DNA of 64,000 nucleotides, from NCBI RefSeq assembly GCF_017357245.1, contig NZ_CP071612.1, positions 3,560,001-3,624,000 on the forward strand. Direction: 5' to 3'. Below, one piece after another: positions 56,943 to 64,000 of this stretch (position 1 is its first letter; each line of letters starts with the position of its first letter). The position numbers and the translations under genes are program-made. The DNA comes from Rhizobium bangladeshense (GTDB taxonomy: Bacteria; Pseudomonadota; Alphaproteobacteria; Rhizobiales; Rhizobiaceae). Below the pieces are notes generated by a model. It did no database searches. It saw only the letters and a program-made list of their open reading frames with translations, and was not told the DNA's origin.

Positions 56943-57019
56943 TGGTAGCGGAGGAGGGATTTGAACCCCCGACACAAGGATTATGATTCCTCTGCTCTGA
57001 CCTACTGAGCTACTCCGCC
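56943..57019 (-). tRNA. tRNA-Met (CAT anticodon, elongator type)
   Basis: A 77-nt cloverleaf on the minus strand. Acceptor GGCGGAG pairs with CTCCGCT (first pair G-U), D arm GCTC/GAGC, anticodon stem GAGGA/TCCTT with loop ATCATAA and anticodon CAT, T arm GGGGG/CCCTC with TTCAAAT loop, and encoded CCA. The paired first base excludes initiator tRNA; the loop and variable region fit elongator Met better than the Ile-lysidine type. Confidence 0.93.
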
Positions 57020-57154
57020 ACTGGTCAAACGATACCTGCTCGCGAAGCGCTGCGGGCTCGTGGGATGAGCGGCTTATAAGGTGCGCTTCGGCTTTGTGTC
57101 AAGCACATGATGGAGAAAAACCCTACGCTTCGCCGGCCGTCGTTTCCGATGGCT

Positions 57155-58366
57155 TCAAGCGGCGACGGGGCCGGCCAGCAGGGCCTTGAGCGAGGCTTCA
57201 GCCGAGGGTTCGCGCTCGGAGCGCTCGATGAAGCCGCCGCCGAAGACGCGGGCGTCGTCGCCGGGCGCGGAATAAAGCGCGCAGGCTTGGCCGGGCGCAA
57301 TGCCCGCCTCGCCAACCGTCAGATCGACATAGGTGCCTGTCGCGTCGGTATGCAGCACGGCGGGCGCCGGTGCCCGCGTCGAACGGACTTTGGCGTAGCA
57401 GGCAAAACCGCTGCCGGAAGCGGCCTCCGAGAGCGGGATGTCGCCCAGCCAATTAACGTCGCGCAAATAGACGCGGTGCGTTTCCAGCGCCTCCTTCGGT
57501 CCGACGATGACACGGCGTGAGCGGGCGTCGAGGTAGACGACGTAGAGCGGCTCGCCGGTCGCGATGCCGATGCCGCGGCGCTGGCCGATGGTGAAGTGCA
57601 GGATCCCTTCATGAGTGCCGAGCACTCGGCCATCGAGATGGACGATCTCGCCGGCGAGCGCCGCATTCGGCTTCAGCTTGGTGATGATGTCGGAATATTT
57701 GCCCTGGGGCACGAAGCAAATATCCTGGCTATCGGCCTTCTTGGCGACGACGAGGCCCATCTCTTCGGCAAGCCTGCGGGTCTCGGCCTTCGGCAGGCCG
57801 CCTAGGGGAAAGCGAAGATAGTCGATCTGTTCCTGCGTGGTGGCGAAGAGGAAATAGCTCTGGTCGCGGTCGGCGTCGGCCGGACGGAAAAGCGCGCGGC
57901 GGCCGGGATGATCAGGCGAAGGGTTCGGCCGCGAACGGATATAGTGACCGGTCGCCAGCGCATCGGCGCCGAGTTCCTTGGCGGTGGCCAGAAGATCGGC
58001 GAACTTGACGGTCTGGTTGCAAGAAACGCAGGGGATCGGCGTTTCGCCCGCCACATAGCTTTCGGCAAAAGGATTAATCACCGTTTCGCGGAAGCGCTTT
58101 TCGTAATCGAGCACATAATGCGGAATGCCGAGCGTTTCGCAGACGCGGCGGGCGTCGTCGATATCCTGGCCGGCGCAGCAGGAGCCGGCGCGGTGAACGG
58201 CTGCTCCATGGTCATAAAGCTGCAGCGTGATGCCGAGCACATCGTAACCCTGCTGTTTGAGAAGGCCGGCCACAACGGATGAATCGACGCCGCCCGACAT
58301 GGCGACGACGATACGGGTCTCTTCCGGCTTCTTGTCAAAATCCAGTGTGTTCAACGATAGTGCCAA
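57155..58366 (-). CDS. mnmA: tRNA-specific 2-thiouridylase MnmA
   Basis: Thiolates U34 of Lys, Glu and Gln tRNAs using ATP and persulfide sulfur. The ATP PP-loop is [16 protein letters not shown] near residues 21-36; catalytic Cys are in PIPCVSCNQ and [11 protein letters not shown]; the C-terminal beta-barrel has [17 protein letters not shown]. The start codon is TTG in both candidates: 58366 (403 residues) and 58354 (399 residues, giving the common [12 protein letters not shown] beginning); no strong ribosome site separates them. Confidence 0.94.
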   Translation of the reverse strand: MALSLNTLDFDKKPEETRIVVAMSGGVDSSVVAGLLKQQGYDVLGITLQLYDHGAAVHRAGSCCAGQDIDDARRVCETLGIPHYVLDYEKRFRETVINPFAESYVAGETPIPCVSCNQTVKFADLLATAKELGADALATGHYIRSRPNPSPDHPGRRALFRPADADRDQSYFLFATTQEQIDYLRFPLGGLPKAETRRLAEEMGLVVAKKADSQDICFVPQGKYSDIITKLKPNAALAGEIVHLDGRVLGTHEGILHFTIGQRRGIGIATGEPLYVVYLDARSRRVIVGPKEALETHRVYLRDVNWLGDIPLSEAASGSGFACYAKVRSTRAPAPAVLHTDATGTYVDLTVGEAGIAPGQACALYSAPGDDARVFGGGFIERSEREPSAEASLKALLAGPVAA

Positions 58367-58617
58367 TTCTGCGCTGTTTCGATCCGCCGGTCTGACTTCG
58401 AAATGTGGCGGATTTCCTGCATATCCGGCGGGATCGGCCGCCAGCTTTCATGGGCGACGGATATAGAAATTATTGCGCCCGTGCGCAAGTGCCGGCGTTT
58501 CAGCCCAACGTACCGGCGTCATCCGCCGCTCATCCATTGCAGCTATCTACAATCGGCCTTTGCTAGCCCTGTTTCGTAGCGTAGAGGAAATAACCCACCT
58601 TTAGAAGATTCGGACAA

Positions 58618-59574
58618 ATGACAGCGGCTTCAACCACCCTTCGTGGCGTCCTTGTCGCATTCGTCGGCTATGCCGTCTTTGCCTTCAGCGATGCATCCAT
58701 CAAAGCCTTGCACGGCACCATCCCTTCGTTCCAGATCGCCTTCACTGGCGCTGTGCTCAGCCTGTCGGCCCTTCCCTTCATCAAGGGACCGGGCGATTCA
58801 TGGCTCGACATATTCGCAACGACGAACCGGCCGCTCTGGATGGTGCGGTTTGCCGCCGGCGCGACCGGCTCGATCGCCTCCATCATAGCCTTCACCAAGC
58901 TGCCGATGGCCGAGGCCTTCTGTCTGCTGTTCCTGCTGCCGTCGGTCGTCACCATCCTTTCGGTGATCTTCCTGAAGGAGGATGTGCGCTGGCAACGCTG
59001 GGCTGCCGTCATCGTCGGCTTCGTCGGTGTGCTGGTCGTTCTCCGGCCGGGCTTCCGCGAACTGTCCATTGGCCATCTGGCTGCAACCATCGGCGCCGTC
59101 TCCGCCGGCGTGGCTATCGTCATTCTGCGTGCACTCGGTCCGGCGGAGAAGCGCCTGTCGCTCTATGGAGCATCCTTGCTCGGCACGCTAATCGTGAGCG
59201 GAGTCCTCATGCTCTCCGAAATCGTCGTGCCGAGTCCGCAGCAATGGGTCTTTCTTGCAGGCTACGGATTGCTCGGCGCCGCCGGAAACGTGATGCTGAT
59301 GACCGCAGCGCGGCTCGCCCCGGCGACGCTCGTGGCGACACCGCAATATAGTCAGATGATCTGGGCCATCGGCTTCGGCTACCTCTTCTTCAACGACCAC
59401 GTCGACCTGCCGATGGCGCTCGGCATCGTGCTCATCATCTGCTCCGGGCTGCTGACGCTGATCCGCGAGCGCAAGCGCCACGTGCCCCTGCCCGCAGCCG
59501 TCGCGTCCGGCGACGCGCAATCGCCGCTTGCCACGACGCCGGCCGAAGGCGATGCCCAAACACCAGCACGTTAG
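58618..59574 (+). CDS. EamA/DMT-family transporter
   Basis: A 318-residue inner-membrane protein with ten helices arranged as two EamA repeats (about 8-140 and 150-285). LPMAEAFCLLFLLPSVVTIL is typical of the first repeat. A polar C-terminal tail of about 35 residues follows. The ATG 58618 has only a weak ribosome site. Likely exports a metabolite; substrate unknown. It converges with the MscS gene, 2 bp apart at their stops. Confidence 0.88.
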   Translation: MTAASTTLRGVLVAFVGYAVFAFSDASIKALHGTIPSFQIAFTGAVLSLSALPFIKGPGDSWLDIFATTNRPLWMVRFAAGATGSIASIIAFTKLPMAEAFCLLFLLPSVVTILSVIFLKEDVRWQRWAAVIVGFVGVLVVLRPGFRELSIGHLAATIGAVSAGVAIVILRALGPAEKRLSLYGASLLGTLIVSGVLMLSEIVVPSPQQWVFLAGYGLLGAAGNVMLMTAARLAPATLVATPQYSQMIWAIGFGYLFFNDHVDLPMALGIVLIICSGLLTLIRERKRHVPLPAAVASGDAQSPLATTPAEGDAQTPAR

Positions 59575-59576
59575 GC

Positions 59577-60677
59577 TTATTCTGCCGCCTGACGCCGATC
59601 CTGCGCCGGCTGTTCGTTCATCACGGCCCGCATGCGCGGAAGAGCAGCGGGATATTCACGGCGGATGAAATCGATCAGTTTCTCACGCACCTCGCAGCGA
59701 AGGTCGAAGGTGCGGCCGGAATTCGACGCCGATACGAGGATGCGGATTTCCATGACCGTTTCACGAAAGTCGGTGACGGCGACATTGACGACGCGGCCGT
59801 CCCACAAGGTGGAAGCCTTCGCGATCTGCTCGACCCTTGCACGTATGGCCTCGACCGGTACGCTGTAGTCCAGATAGATCATCACGGTGCCGATCAGCGC
59901 GGAACTTTCTCGCGTCCAGTTCTGAAACGGTTTTTCGATGAAGTAGCTCAGCGGCAGGACAAGGCGCCGCCAATCCCACAATTGCAGGACGACATAAGTC
60001 GAGGTGATCTCCTCCACCCGGCCCCACTCCCCTTCCACCAGCAGTGCATCATCGATCCGGATCGGCTGAGTGATGGCAAGCTGGATGCCAGCAAACAGGT
60101 TCTTCAGCACCGGCTGAAGCGCAAGGCCGACGACGATACCGGCGACACCTGCGGATGCCAGCAGGCTGACCCCATATTGCCGGACGGCATCGAAGGTCAT
60201 CAAACAGGCTGAAACCGCGACGACGACGATCAGCAGGTCGATGACACGTTCCATGATGCGGGTCTGCGTGACATGCTTGCGCGCCAGGAGATTGTCCTCG
60301 GCATCCAGTCTGAACCGGCGCAGATAGATCGTCATCCAGATGTGCTTGGCGGTCTTTGCCATGCGGGCGATAAGGATGATGAAGAAGATCAGGAGAACGT
60401 GGCGGACGGTTGCCGCCTGGTAATCCGTCAGTGGCGCGGCCGTGGCACCGAGGGAAAGGGCCGCCACAAGCATTGCAAGCCTTACCACCCGCTGCAGGCG
60501 GGAGACGAGTGAGCGCCAAAAAAGATCCTTGCTTTCGACGAGCCTCGCCAGCAGGCGGAATAGAATGCGATGCGCAAAAAGCGTTACTGAGATAACGACC
60601 GCAAAGATGACGGCGCTTGCAAGCCAATCCGGCAGCCAGATGCCCTCAGCACGGATGTCATTGAGAAAATCCGTCAT
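59577..60677 (-). CDS. MscS-type mechanosensitive ion channel
   Basis: A 366-residue membrane protein with four helices before the MscS core. The pore helix and beta domain include LLASAGVAGIVVGLALQPVLKN (about 180-201), a Gly/Ala-rich TM3, then FAGIQLAITQPIRIDD and WGRVEEITSTYVVLQLWDWR, all typical. Longer than E. coli MscS owing to the additional N-terminal helices. ATG 60677 is preferred to the TTG at 60698. Opens under membrane tension on osmotic downshift. Confidence 0.88.
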   Translation of the reverse strand: MTDFLNDIRAEGIWLPDWLASAVIFAVVISVTLFAHRILFRLLARLVESKDLFWRSLVSRLQRVVRLAMLVAALSLGATAAPLTDYQAATVRHVLLIFFIILIARMAKTAKHIWMTIYLRRFRLDAEDNLLARKHVTQTRIMERVIDLLIVVVAVSACLMTFDAVRQYGVSLLASAGVAGIVVGLALQPVLKNLFAGIQLAITQPIRIDDALLVEGEWGRVEEITSTYVVLQLWDWRRLVLPLSYFIEKPFQNWTRESSALIGTVMIYLDYSVPVEAIRARVEQIAKASTLWDGRVVNVAVTDFRETVMEIRILVSASNSGRTFDLRCEVREKLIDFIRREYPAALPRMRAVMNEQPAQDRRQAAE

Positions 60678-60744
60678 GAACGCGCAGTTAGGGTGCAATG
60701 CAGCATGGAAAAGGGGCGGGCAGAAAAAAGCGCCGGTTCCGGAC

Positions 60745-60758
60745 TCGGATTAATCCGA
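60745..60758. promoter_or_regulatory. 14-bp perfect palindrome upstream of a small gene
   Basis: TCGGATTAATCCGA is a perfect 14-bp palindrome in the 170 bp between the MscS gene and the 87-residue gene that starts at 60851. AT-rich sequence with CTATTAAATAAC follows. It may be an operator for either divergent gene; no regulator can be named. Confidence 0.4.
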
Positions 60759-60850
60759 TCCTATTAAATAACTTAGCAGCGTGGAACAATTTACACGATC
60801 GTGCGTTGCAGGGGCAGCGATGTCGCAATCGAATTGCTGAGGAGGGTTTC

Positions 60851-61114
60851 ATGGGCAAGTTCGGCACGACGGAGTACAGCAGGATCAGACACTGGATCGA
60901 GGAGCGCGGCGGCCATCCCGCGCGCATCAAGAACGCGAGCGACAGCGAAACCGTCCGCGTCGATTTTTCTACCGAAACAGAGGAAGAGATTTCCTGGGAC
61001 GAATTCTTCCAGGGCCTCGACGGCAGCAGGCTCGCCTTCCTCCACCGCACCAGGGCTGAGGATGACAAGGCCCGATTCGGCAAGATCATCCGTCGGAAAC
61101 GCTTGCCTCACTGA
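60851..61114 (+). CDS. Conserved-looking 87-residue hypothetical protein
   Basis: A small soluble, charged protein starting MGKFGTTEYSRIRHWIEERG, with an acidic centre (STETEEEISWDEFFQGLD) and a basic C terminus (FGKIIRRKRLPH). GAGGAGG lies 6 nt upstream of ATG 60851; the open frame upstream to 60698 is not used. I do not recognise the family. A strong bidirectional terminator follows. Confidence 0.75.
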   Translation: MGKFGTTEYSRIRHWIEERGGHPARIKNASDSETVRVDFSTETEEEISWDEFFQGLDGSRLAFLHRTRAEDDKARFGKIIRRKRLPH

Positions 61115-61137
61115 AAATCATCCATTCCTCAAGCAGA

Positions 61138-61167
61138 AAACCCGGCGCGGTTTCCCGCGCCGGGTTT
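61138..61167. terminator. Bidirectional terminator between the small gene and serA
   Basis: AAACCCGGCGCGG (61138-61150) pairs perfectly over 13 bp with CCGCGCCGGGTTT (61155-61167) around a TTTC loop, with A and T runs on the two sides. It serves the plus-strand small gene and the minus-strand serA, whose stop is at 61193. Confidence 0.88.
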
Positions 61168-61192
61168 CCATACTTCCTTGGGAGGAGGAAAT

Positions 61193-62788
61193 TTAGTCGA
61201 TGTTGAAGGTCAGGAGCTTGGCCTGGCGGATCGCTTGGTGCGCCGTCAACTCCGTGAGCACGCCATCATCCACTTCGCCGTCGACATAGAGCAGCGCAAT
61301 GGCGTCGCCACCCTGCTTGTCGCGGCCGAGCTGGAAGTTGGCGATGTTGACGCCGGCAGTACCGAGCGTCGTGCCGATGAAGCCGATCATGCCAGGGACG
61401 TCAGTATTGGTGATGTAGATCATGTGCGAACCGACATCGGCATCGAGATTGATGCCCTTGATCTGGATGAAGCGCGGCTTGCCATCCGAGAACACCGTGC
61501 CGGCAACGGAGCGCGTCATGCTTTCGGTCGTGACCGTCAGCTTGATATAGCCGTCAAAGACGCCCGTTTTGTCGCGCTTGACCTCGGAAAGCACAATGCC
61601 CTTTTCCTTGATCATGATCGGCGCGGAAACCATATTGACGTCGGCGACCTGCGGGCGGATCAGGCCGGCGAGAACCGCGCTTGTCAGCGCCCGCGTGTTC
61701 ATGTTGGCGGTCACACCGTCGTAGAGGATTTCGATCTGCTTGATCGGCTCTTCGGTGACCTGGCCCACAAAGGCGCCGAGAACATCGGCAAGACGAATGA
61801 ACGGCTTCAGGATCGGCGCCTCTTCCGCGGTAATCGATGGCATGTTGATGGCGTTTGAGACCGCGCCCTTGACGAGGTAGTCCGACATTTGTTCGGCCAC
61901 CTGCAGAGCGACGTTTTCCTGCGCCTCTGTCGTCGAAGCGCCGAGATGCGGCGTGCAGACGACGTTCGGCAGGCCGAAGAGCGGGCTTTCCTTGGCAGGC
62001 TCGACTTCGAAGACGTCGAAGGCGGCACCGGCAACATGGCCGGACTTGATGGCTTCGGCAAGGGCTGCCTCATCGACCAGGCCGCCGCGGGCGCAGTTGA
62101 TGATGCGCACGCCGGGCTTCGTCTTTGCCAAGGCTTCCTTGTTGAGGATGCCGCGTGTCTTGTCGGTCATCGGCACATGCAGCGTAATGAAATCGGCGCG
62201 AGCGAAAAGTTCGTCCAGCTCGACCTTGGTGACGCCCATCTCCTCGGCGCGCTCCTTCGAAAGGAACGGGTCGTAGGCAACGACATGCATCTTCAGGCCG
62301 ATGGCGCGGGAGCAGACGATCGAGCCGATATTGCCAGCGCCGATAACGCCGAGCGTCTTGCCGGTGATCTCGACGCCCATGAATTTAGACTTTTCCCATT
62401 TGCCGGCCTGTGTCGAGGTATCGGCTGCCGGAAGCTGGCGGGCGACGGCGAACATCAGCGCGATCGCATGTTCGGCCGTCGTGATCGAATTGCCGAAGGG
62501 CGTGTTCATGACGATGATGCCGCGGCGCGAAGCGGCCGGAATATCGACATTGTCGACGCCGATGCCGGCGCGGCCAACGACCTTCAGGTTCGTCGCCGCT
62601 CCGATGATCTTTTCCGTCACCTTGGTGGCCGAGCGGATGGCCAGACCATCATACTTGCCGATGACTTCGAGCAGACGGTCCTTGTCTTTGCCGAGCTGCG
62701 GTTCGAAATCGACTTCGACGCCGCGGTCGCGGAAGATCTGGACGGCGGTTTCCGACAATTCGTCGGATACGAGAACGCGAGGTGCCAT
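61193..62788 (-). CDS. serA: D-3-phosphoglycerate dehydrogenase
   Basis: A 531-residue long-form PGDH, first enzyme of serine synthesis. The substrate-binding segment has GRAGIGVDNVDIPAA, the NAD fold GVIGAGNIGSIVCSRA (about 147-162), INCARGGLVDEAAL and the active-site His in TPHLGAS. An ASB domain (about 320-450) and a C-terminal ACT domain (about 455-531) follow, suggesting serine feedback. ATG 62788 has AAGGAGG 6 nt upstream; the five-codon-longer frame to 62803 is not used. Downstream of serC. Confidence 0.95.
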   Translation of the reverse strand: MAPRVLVSDELSETAVQIFRDRGVEVDFEPQLGKDKDRLLEVIGKYDGLAIRSATKVTEKIIGAATNLKVVGRAGIGVDNVDIPAASRRGIIVMNTPFGNSITTAEHAIALMFAVARQLPAADTSTQAGKWEKSKFMGVEITGKTLGVIGAGNIGSIVCSRAIGLKMHVVAYDPFLSKERAEEMGVTKVELDELFARADFITLHVPMTDKTRGILNKEALAKTKPGVRIINCARGGLVDEAALAEAIKSGHVAGAAFDVFEVEPAKESPLFGLPNVVCTPHLGASTTEAQENVALQVAEQMSDYLVKGAVSNAINMPSITAEEAPILKPFIRLADVLGAFVGQVTEEPIKQIEILYDGVTANMNTRALTSAVLAGLIRPQVADVNMVSAPIMIKEKGIVLSEVKRDKTGVFDGYIKLTVTTESMTRSVAGTVFSDGKPRFIQIKGINLDADVGSHMIYITNTDVPGMIGFIGTTLGTAGVNIANFQLGRDKQGGDAIALLYVDGEVDDGVLTELTAHQAIRQAKLLTFNID

Positions 62789-62836
62789 GAGGGCCTCCTT
62801 CAAAAGTGTTCAGCGATGAATGAAATCAGGAATGCC

Positions 62837-62886
62837 AGAGCATGATGCCGAAAAGTGTATGCGGTTTTCGGACGACATCATGCTCT
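62837..62886. repeat. Rhizobiales intergenic palindromic repeat
   Basis: Outer arms AGAGCATGATG (62837-62847) and CATCATGCTCT (62876-62886) are a perfect 11-bp inverted repeat; inner arms CCGAAAA (62848-62854) and TTTTCGG (62865-62871) are also perfect, offset by ACGA on one side. This is a widely repeated small palindrome in Rhizobium and Agrobacterium genomes. It sits in the 146-bp gap between serC and serA. Confidence 0.8.
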
Positions 62887-62934
62887 TATTCTTTGATCCA
62901 ACTCCGCCCTATGACGGAGCCGGATGCGATCACG

Positions 62935-64000
62935 TCAGGCGGCGGCCTGAGCGAGCTGCGCCTTCTGCGTTTCGAAGGCCCAGGAAAGCCAAGGCATCAG
63001 CTTTTGCATGTCGGACGCCTCGATCGTGGCGCCGGCCCAGATGCGCAGGCCAGACGGCGCGTCGCGGTAATGGCCGATATCATAGGCGACGCCTTCCTTT
63101 TCCAGGAGGCCGACCAAGCCCTTGGCGAAATTCGCCTGGCCATCAGCGTCGAGAGCCGCGATGTCCTTGTCGACGATTTTCAGGCAGACAGAGGTGTTGG
63201 AGGCCGTTTCCACCTTCACGGCGAGATTGGCGATCCAGTCGTTTGCCGCGACAAAATCGTGAATGACCTTGGCATTGGCATCGGCGCGCGCGATCAGCGC
63301 CTTGAGACCGCCGACATCTTTGGCCCAGAGCAGCGCATCGATATAGTCTTCGACGCACAGCATAGACGGCGTGTTGATCGTCTCGCCCTGGAAGATGCCT
63401 TCGGTCAGCTTGCCGCCCGAGGTCAGGCGGAAGATCTTCGGCAACGGCCAGGCCGGGGTATAGGTGGTGAGACGCTCGACGGCGCGCGGCGAGAGAATGA
63501 TGACGCCATGCGCGCCCTCGCCGCCGAGAACCTTCTGCCAGGAGAAGGTGACGACATCGAGTTTGGCGAAATCGAGCTCCTGCGCGAAAGCGGCCGAGGT
63601 GGCGTCGCAGATCGTCAGGCCCTTGCGGTCGGCAGGGATGAAATCGCCGTTCGGCACGCGCACGCCTGAAGTGGTGCCATTCCATGTAAAGACAACGTCG
63701 CGGTCGAAATCGACGGCGGAGAGATCGGGAAGCTCGCCATAACCGGCTTCGAGCTTGCGCACATCCTTGAGCTTCAGCTGCTTGACGACATCGGTGACCC
63801 AGCCGGCGCCGAAGCTTTCCCAGGCGAGCATGTCGACACCGCGTTCGCCGAGCAGCGACCAGAGCGCCATTTCGACGGCGCCGGTGTCGGAAGCCGGCAC
63901 GATGCCGATGCGGTAATCCGCCGGCACTTCGAGAATTTCGCGGGTAAGGTCGATGGCCTGCTTGAGCTTGGCCTTGCCGACCTTCGCGCGGTGCGAACGG
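62935..64000 (-). CDS. serC: Phosphoserine aminotransferase (N terminus outside window)
   Basis: Transfers an amino group from glutamate to 3-phosphohydroxypyruvate in serine synthesis, with PLP. The frame continues past the right edge: residues upstream of the internal GTG at 63927 read [20 protein letters not shown], part of the conserved N-terminal region, so the true start lies outside. The PLP Lys is in [15 protein letters not shown]. The protein belongs to the longer alphaproteobacterial SerC type. Precedes serA in the same orientation. Confidence 0.93.
   Translation of the reverse strand, partial: RSHRAKVGKAKLKQAIDLTREILEVPADYRIGIVPASDTGAVEMALWSLLGERGVDMLAWESFGAGWVTDVVKQLKLKDVRKLEAGYGELPDLSAVDFDRDVVFTWNGTTSGVRVPNGDFIPADRKGLTICDATSAAFAQELDFAKLDVVTFSWQKVLGGEGAHGVIILSPRAVERLTTYTPAWPLPKIFRLTSGGKLTEGIFQGETINTPSMLCVEDYIDALLWAKDVGGLKALIARADANAKVIHDFVAANDWIANLAVKVETASNTSVCLKIVDKDIAALDADGQANFAKGLVGLLEKEGVAYDIGHYRDAPSGLRIWAGATIEASDMQKLMPWLSWAFETQKAQLAQAAA

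Overview
The window reads as chromosomal DNA from a fast-growing rhizobium of the Rhizobium leguminosarum/etli type. This rests on dense GC-rich coding with short gaps, DctB/DctD-like regulation, CbtAB behind a cobalamin riboswitch, many GTGA/ATGA translational couplings, rhizobial palindromic repeats at 34755-34784 and 62837-62886, and serC-serA at the right edge. No prophage, conjugative element, rRNA or CRISPR is visible. About 50 protein genes and one tRNA can be supported. Both ends are cut: a pseudouridine synthase lacks its N terminus on the left and serC lacks its N terminus on the right.

Left part (1-11.2 kb): pseudouridine synthase, a phosphoribosyltransferase, an SLC13-type carrier, purC, then a TetR regulator with a 28-bp palindromic operator in front of a tripartite RND efflux pump (adaptor, RND transporter, NodT/TolC-type outer membrane factor), closed by a strong terminator. 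From 11.2 to 18.7 kb a LacI regulator heads a tightly packed purine salvage operon: ABC importer (binding protein, two permeases, ATPase), nucleoside hydrolase and adenine deaminase.

The most interesting region is 19.2-27.7 kb. Six minus-strand genes overlap or nearly touch: a HAD phosphatase fused to a UbiA-type phosphoribosyltransferase, a GtrA-type flippase, DprE1, DprE2 and two paralogous multi-pass membrane proteins. A GT87-type membrane glycosyltransferase converges on them. The order GtrA-DprE1-DprE2-membrane transferase matches Mycobacterium Rv3789-Rv3792, which makes and uses decaprenyl-phospho-D-arabinose. I infer a complete pathway from PRPP to a lipid-linked D-arabinofuranose donor and its transfer to an unknown envelope or exported glycan.

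From 28 to 39 kb: a tiny membrane protein, a thioredoxin-reductase-like flavoprotein, a second SLC13 carrier, then a TctCBA tripartite tricarboxylate carrier with an M20 amidohydrolase and its own DctBD-like two-component system, whose activator carries GAFPGA in place of GAFTGA. From 39.3 to 42.6 kb: a cytoplasmic molybdopterin oxidoreductase, a cobalamin-riboswitch cbtB-cbtA-unknown operon, a histidine phosphatase lacking the first catalytic Arg, and a 38-residue membrane protein whose ribosome binding site sits in a hairpin.

Right part (42.8-64 kb): a GGDEF-EAL protein, acetate kinase with phosphoketolase, an AraC regulator divergent from 4-hydroxybenzoate hydroxylase (pobA) followed by a Liv-type ABC importer probably for aromatic acids, a cadherin-like-domain protein, a small membrane ORF, insertion-sequence end fragments beside a tRNA-Met gene, mnmA, an EamA exporter, an MscS-type channel, a small conserved-looking protein, and serA/serC.
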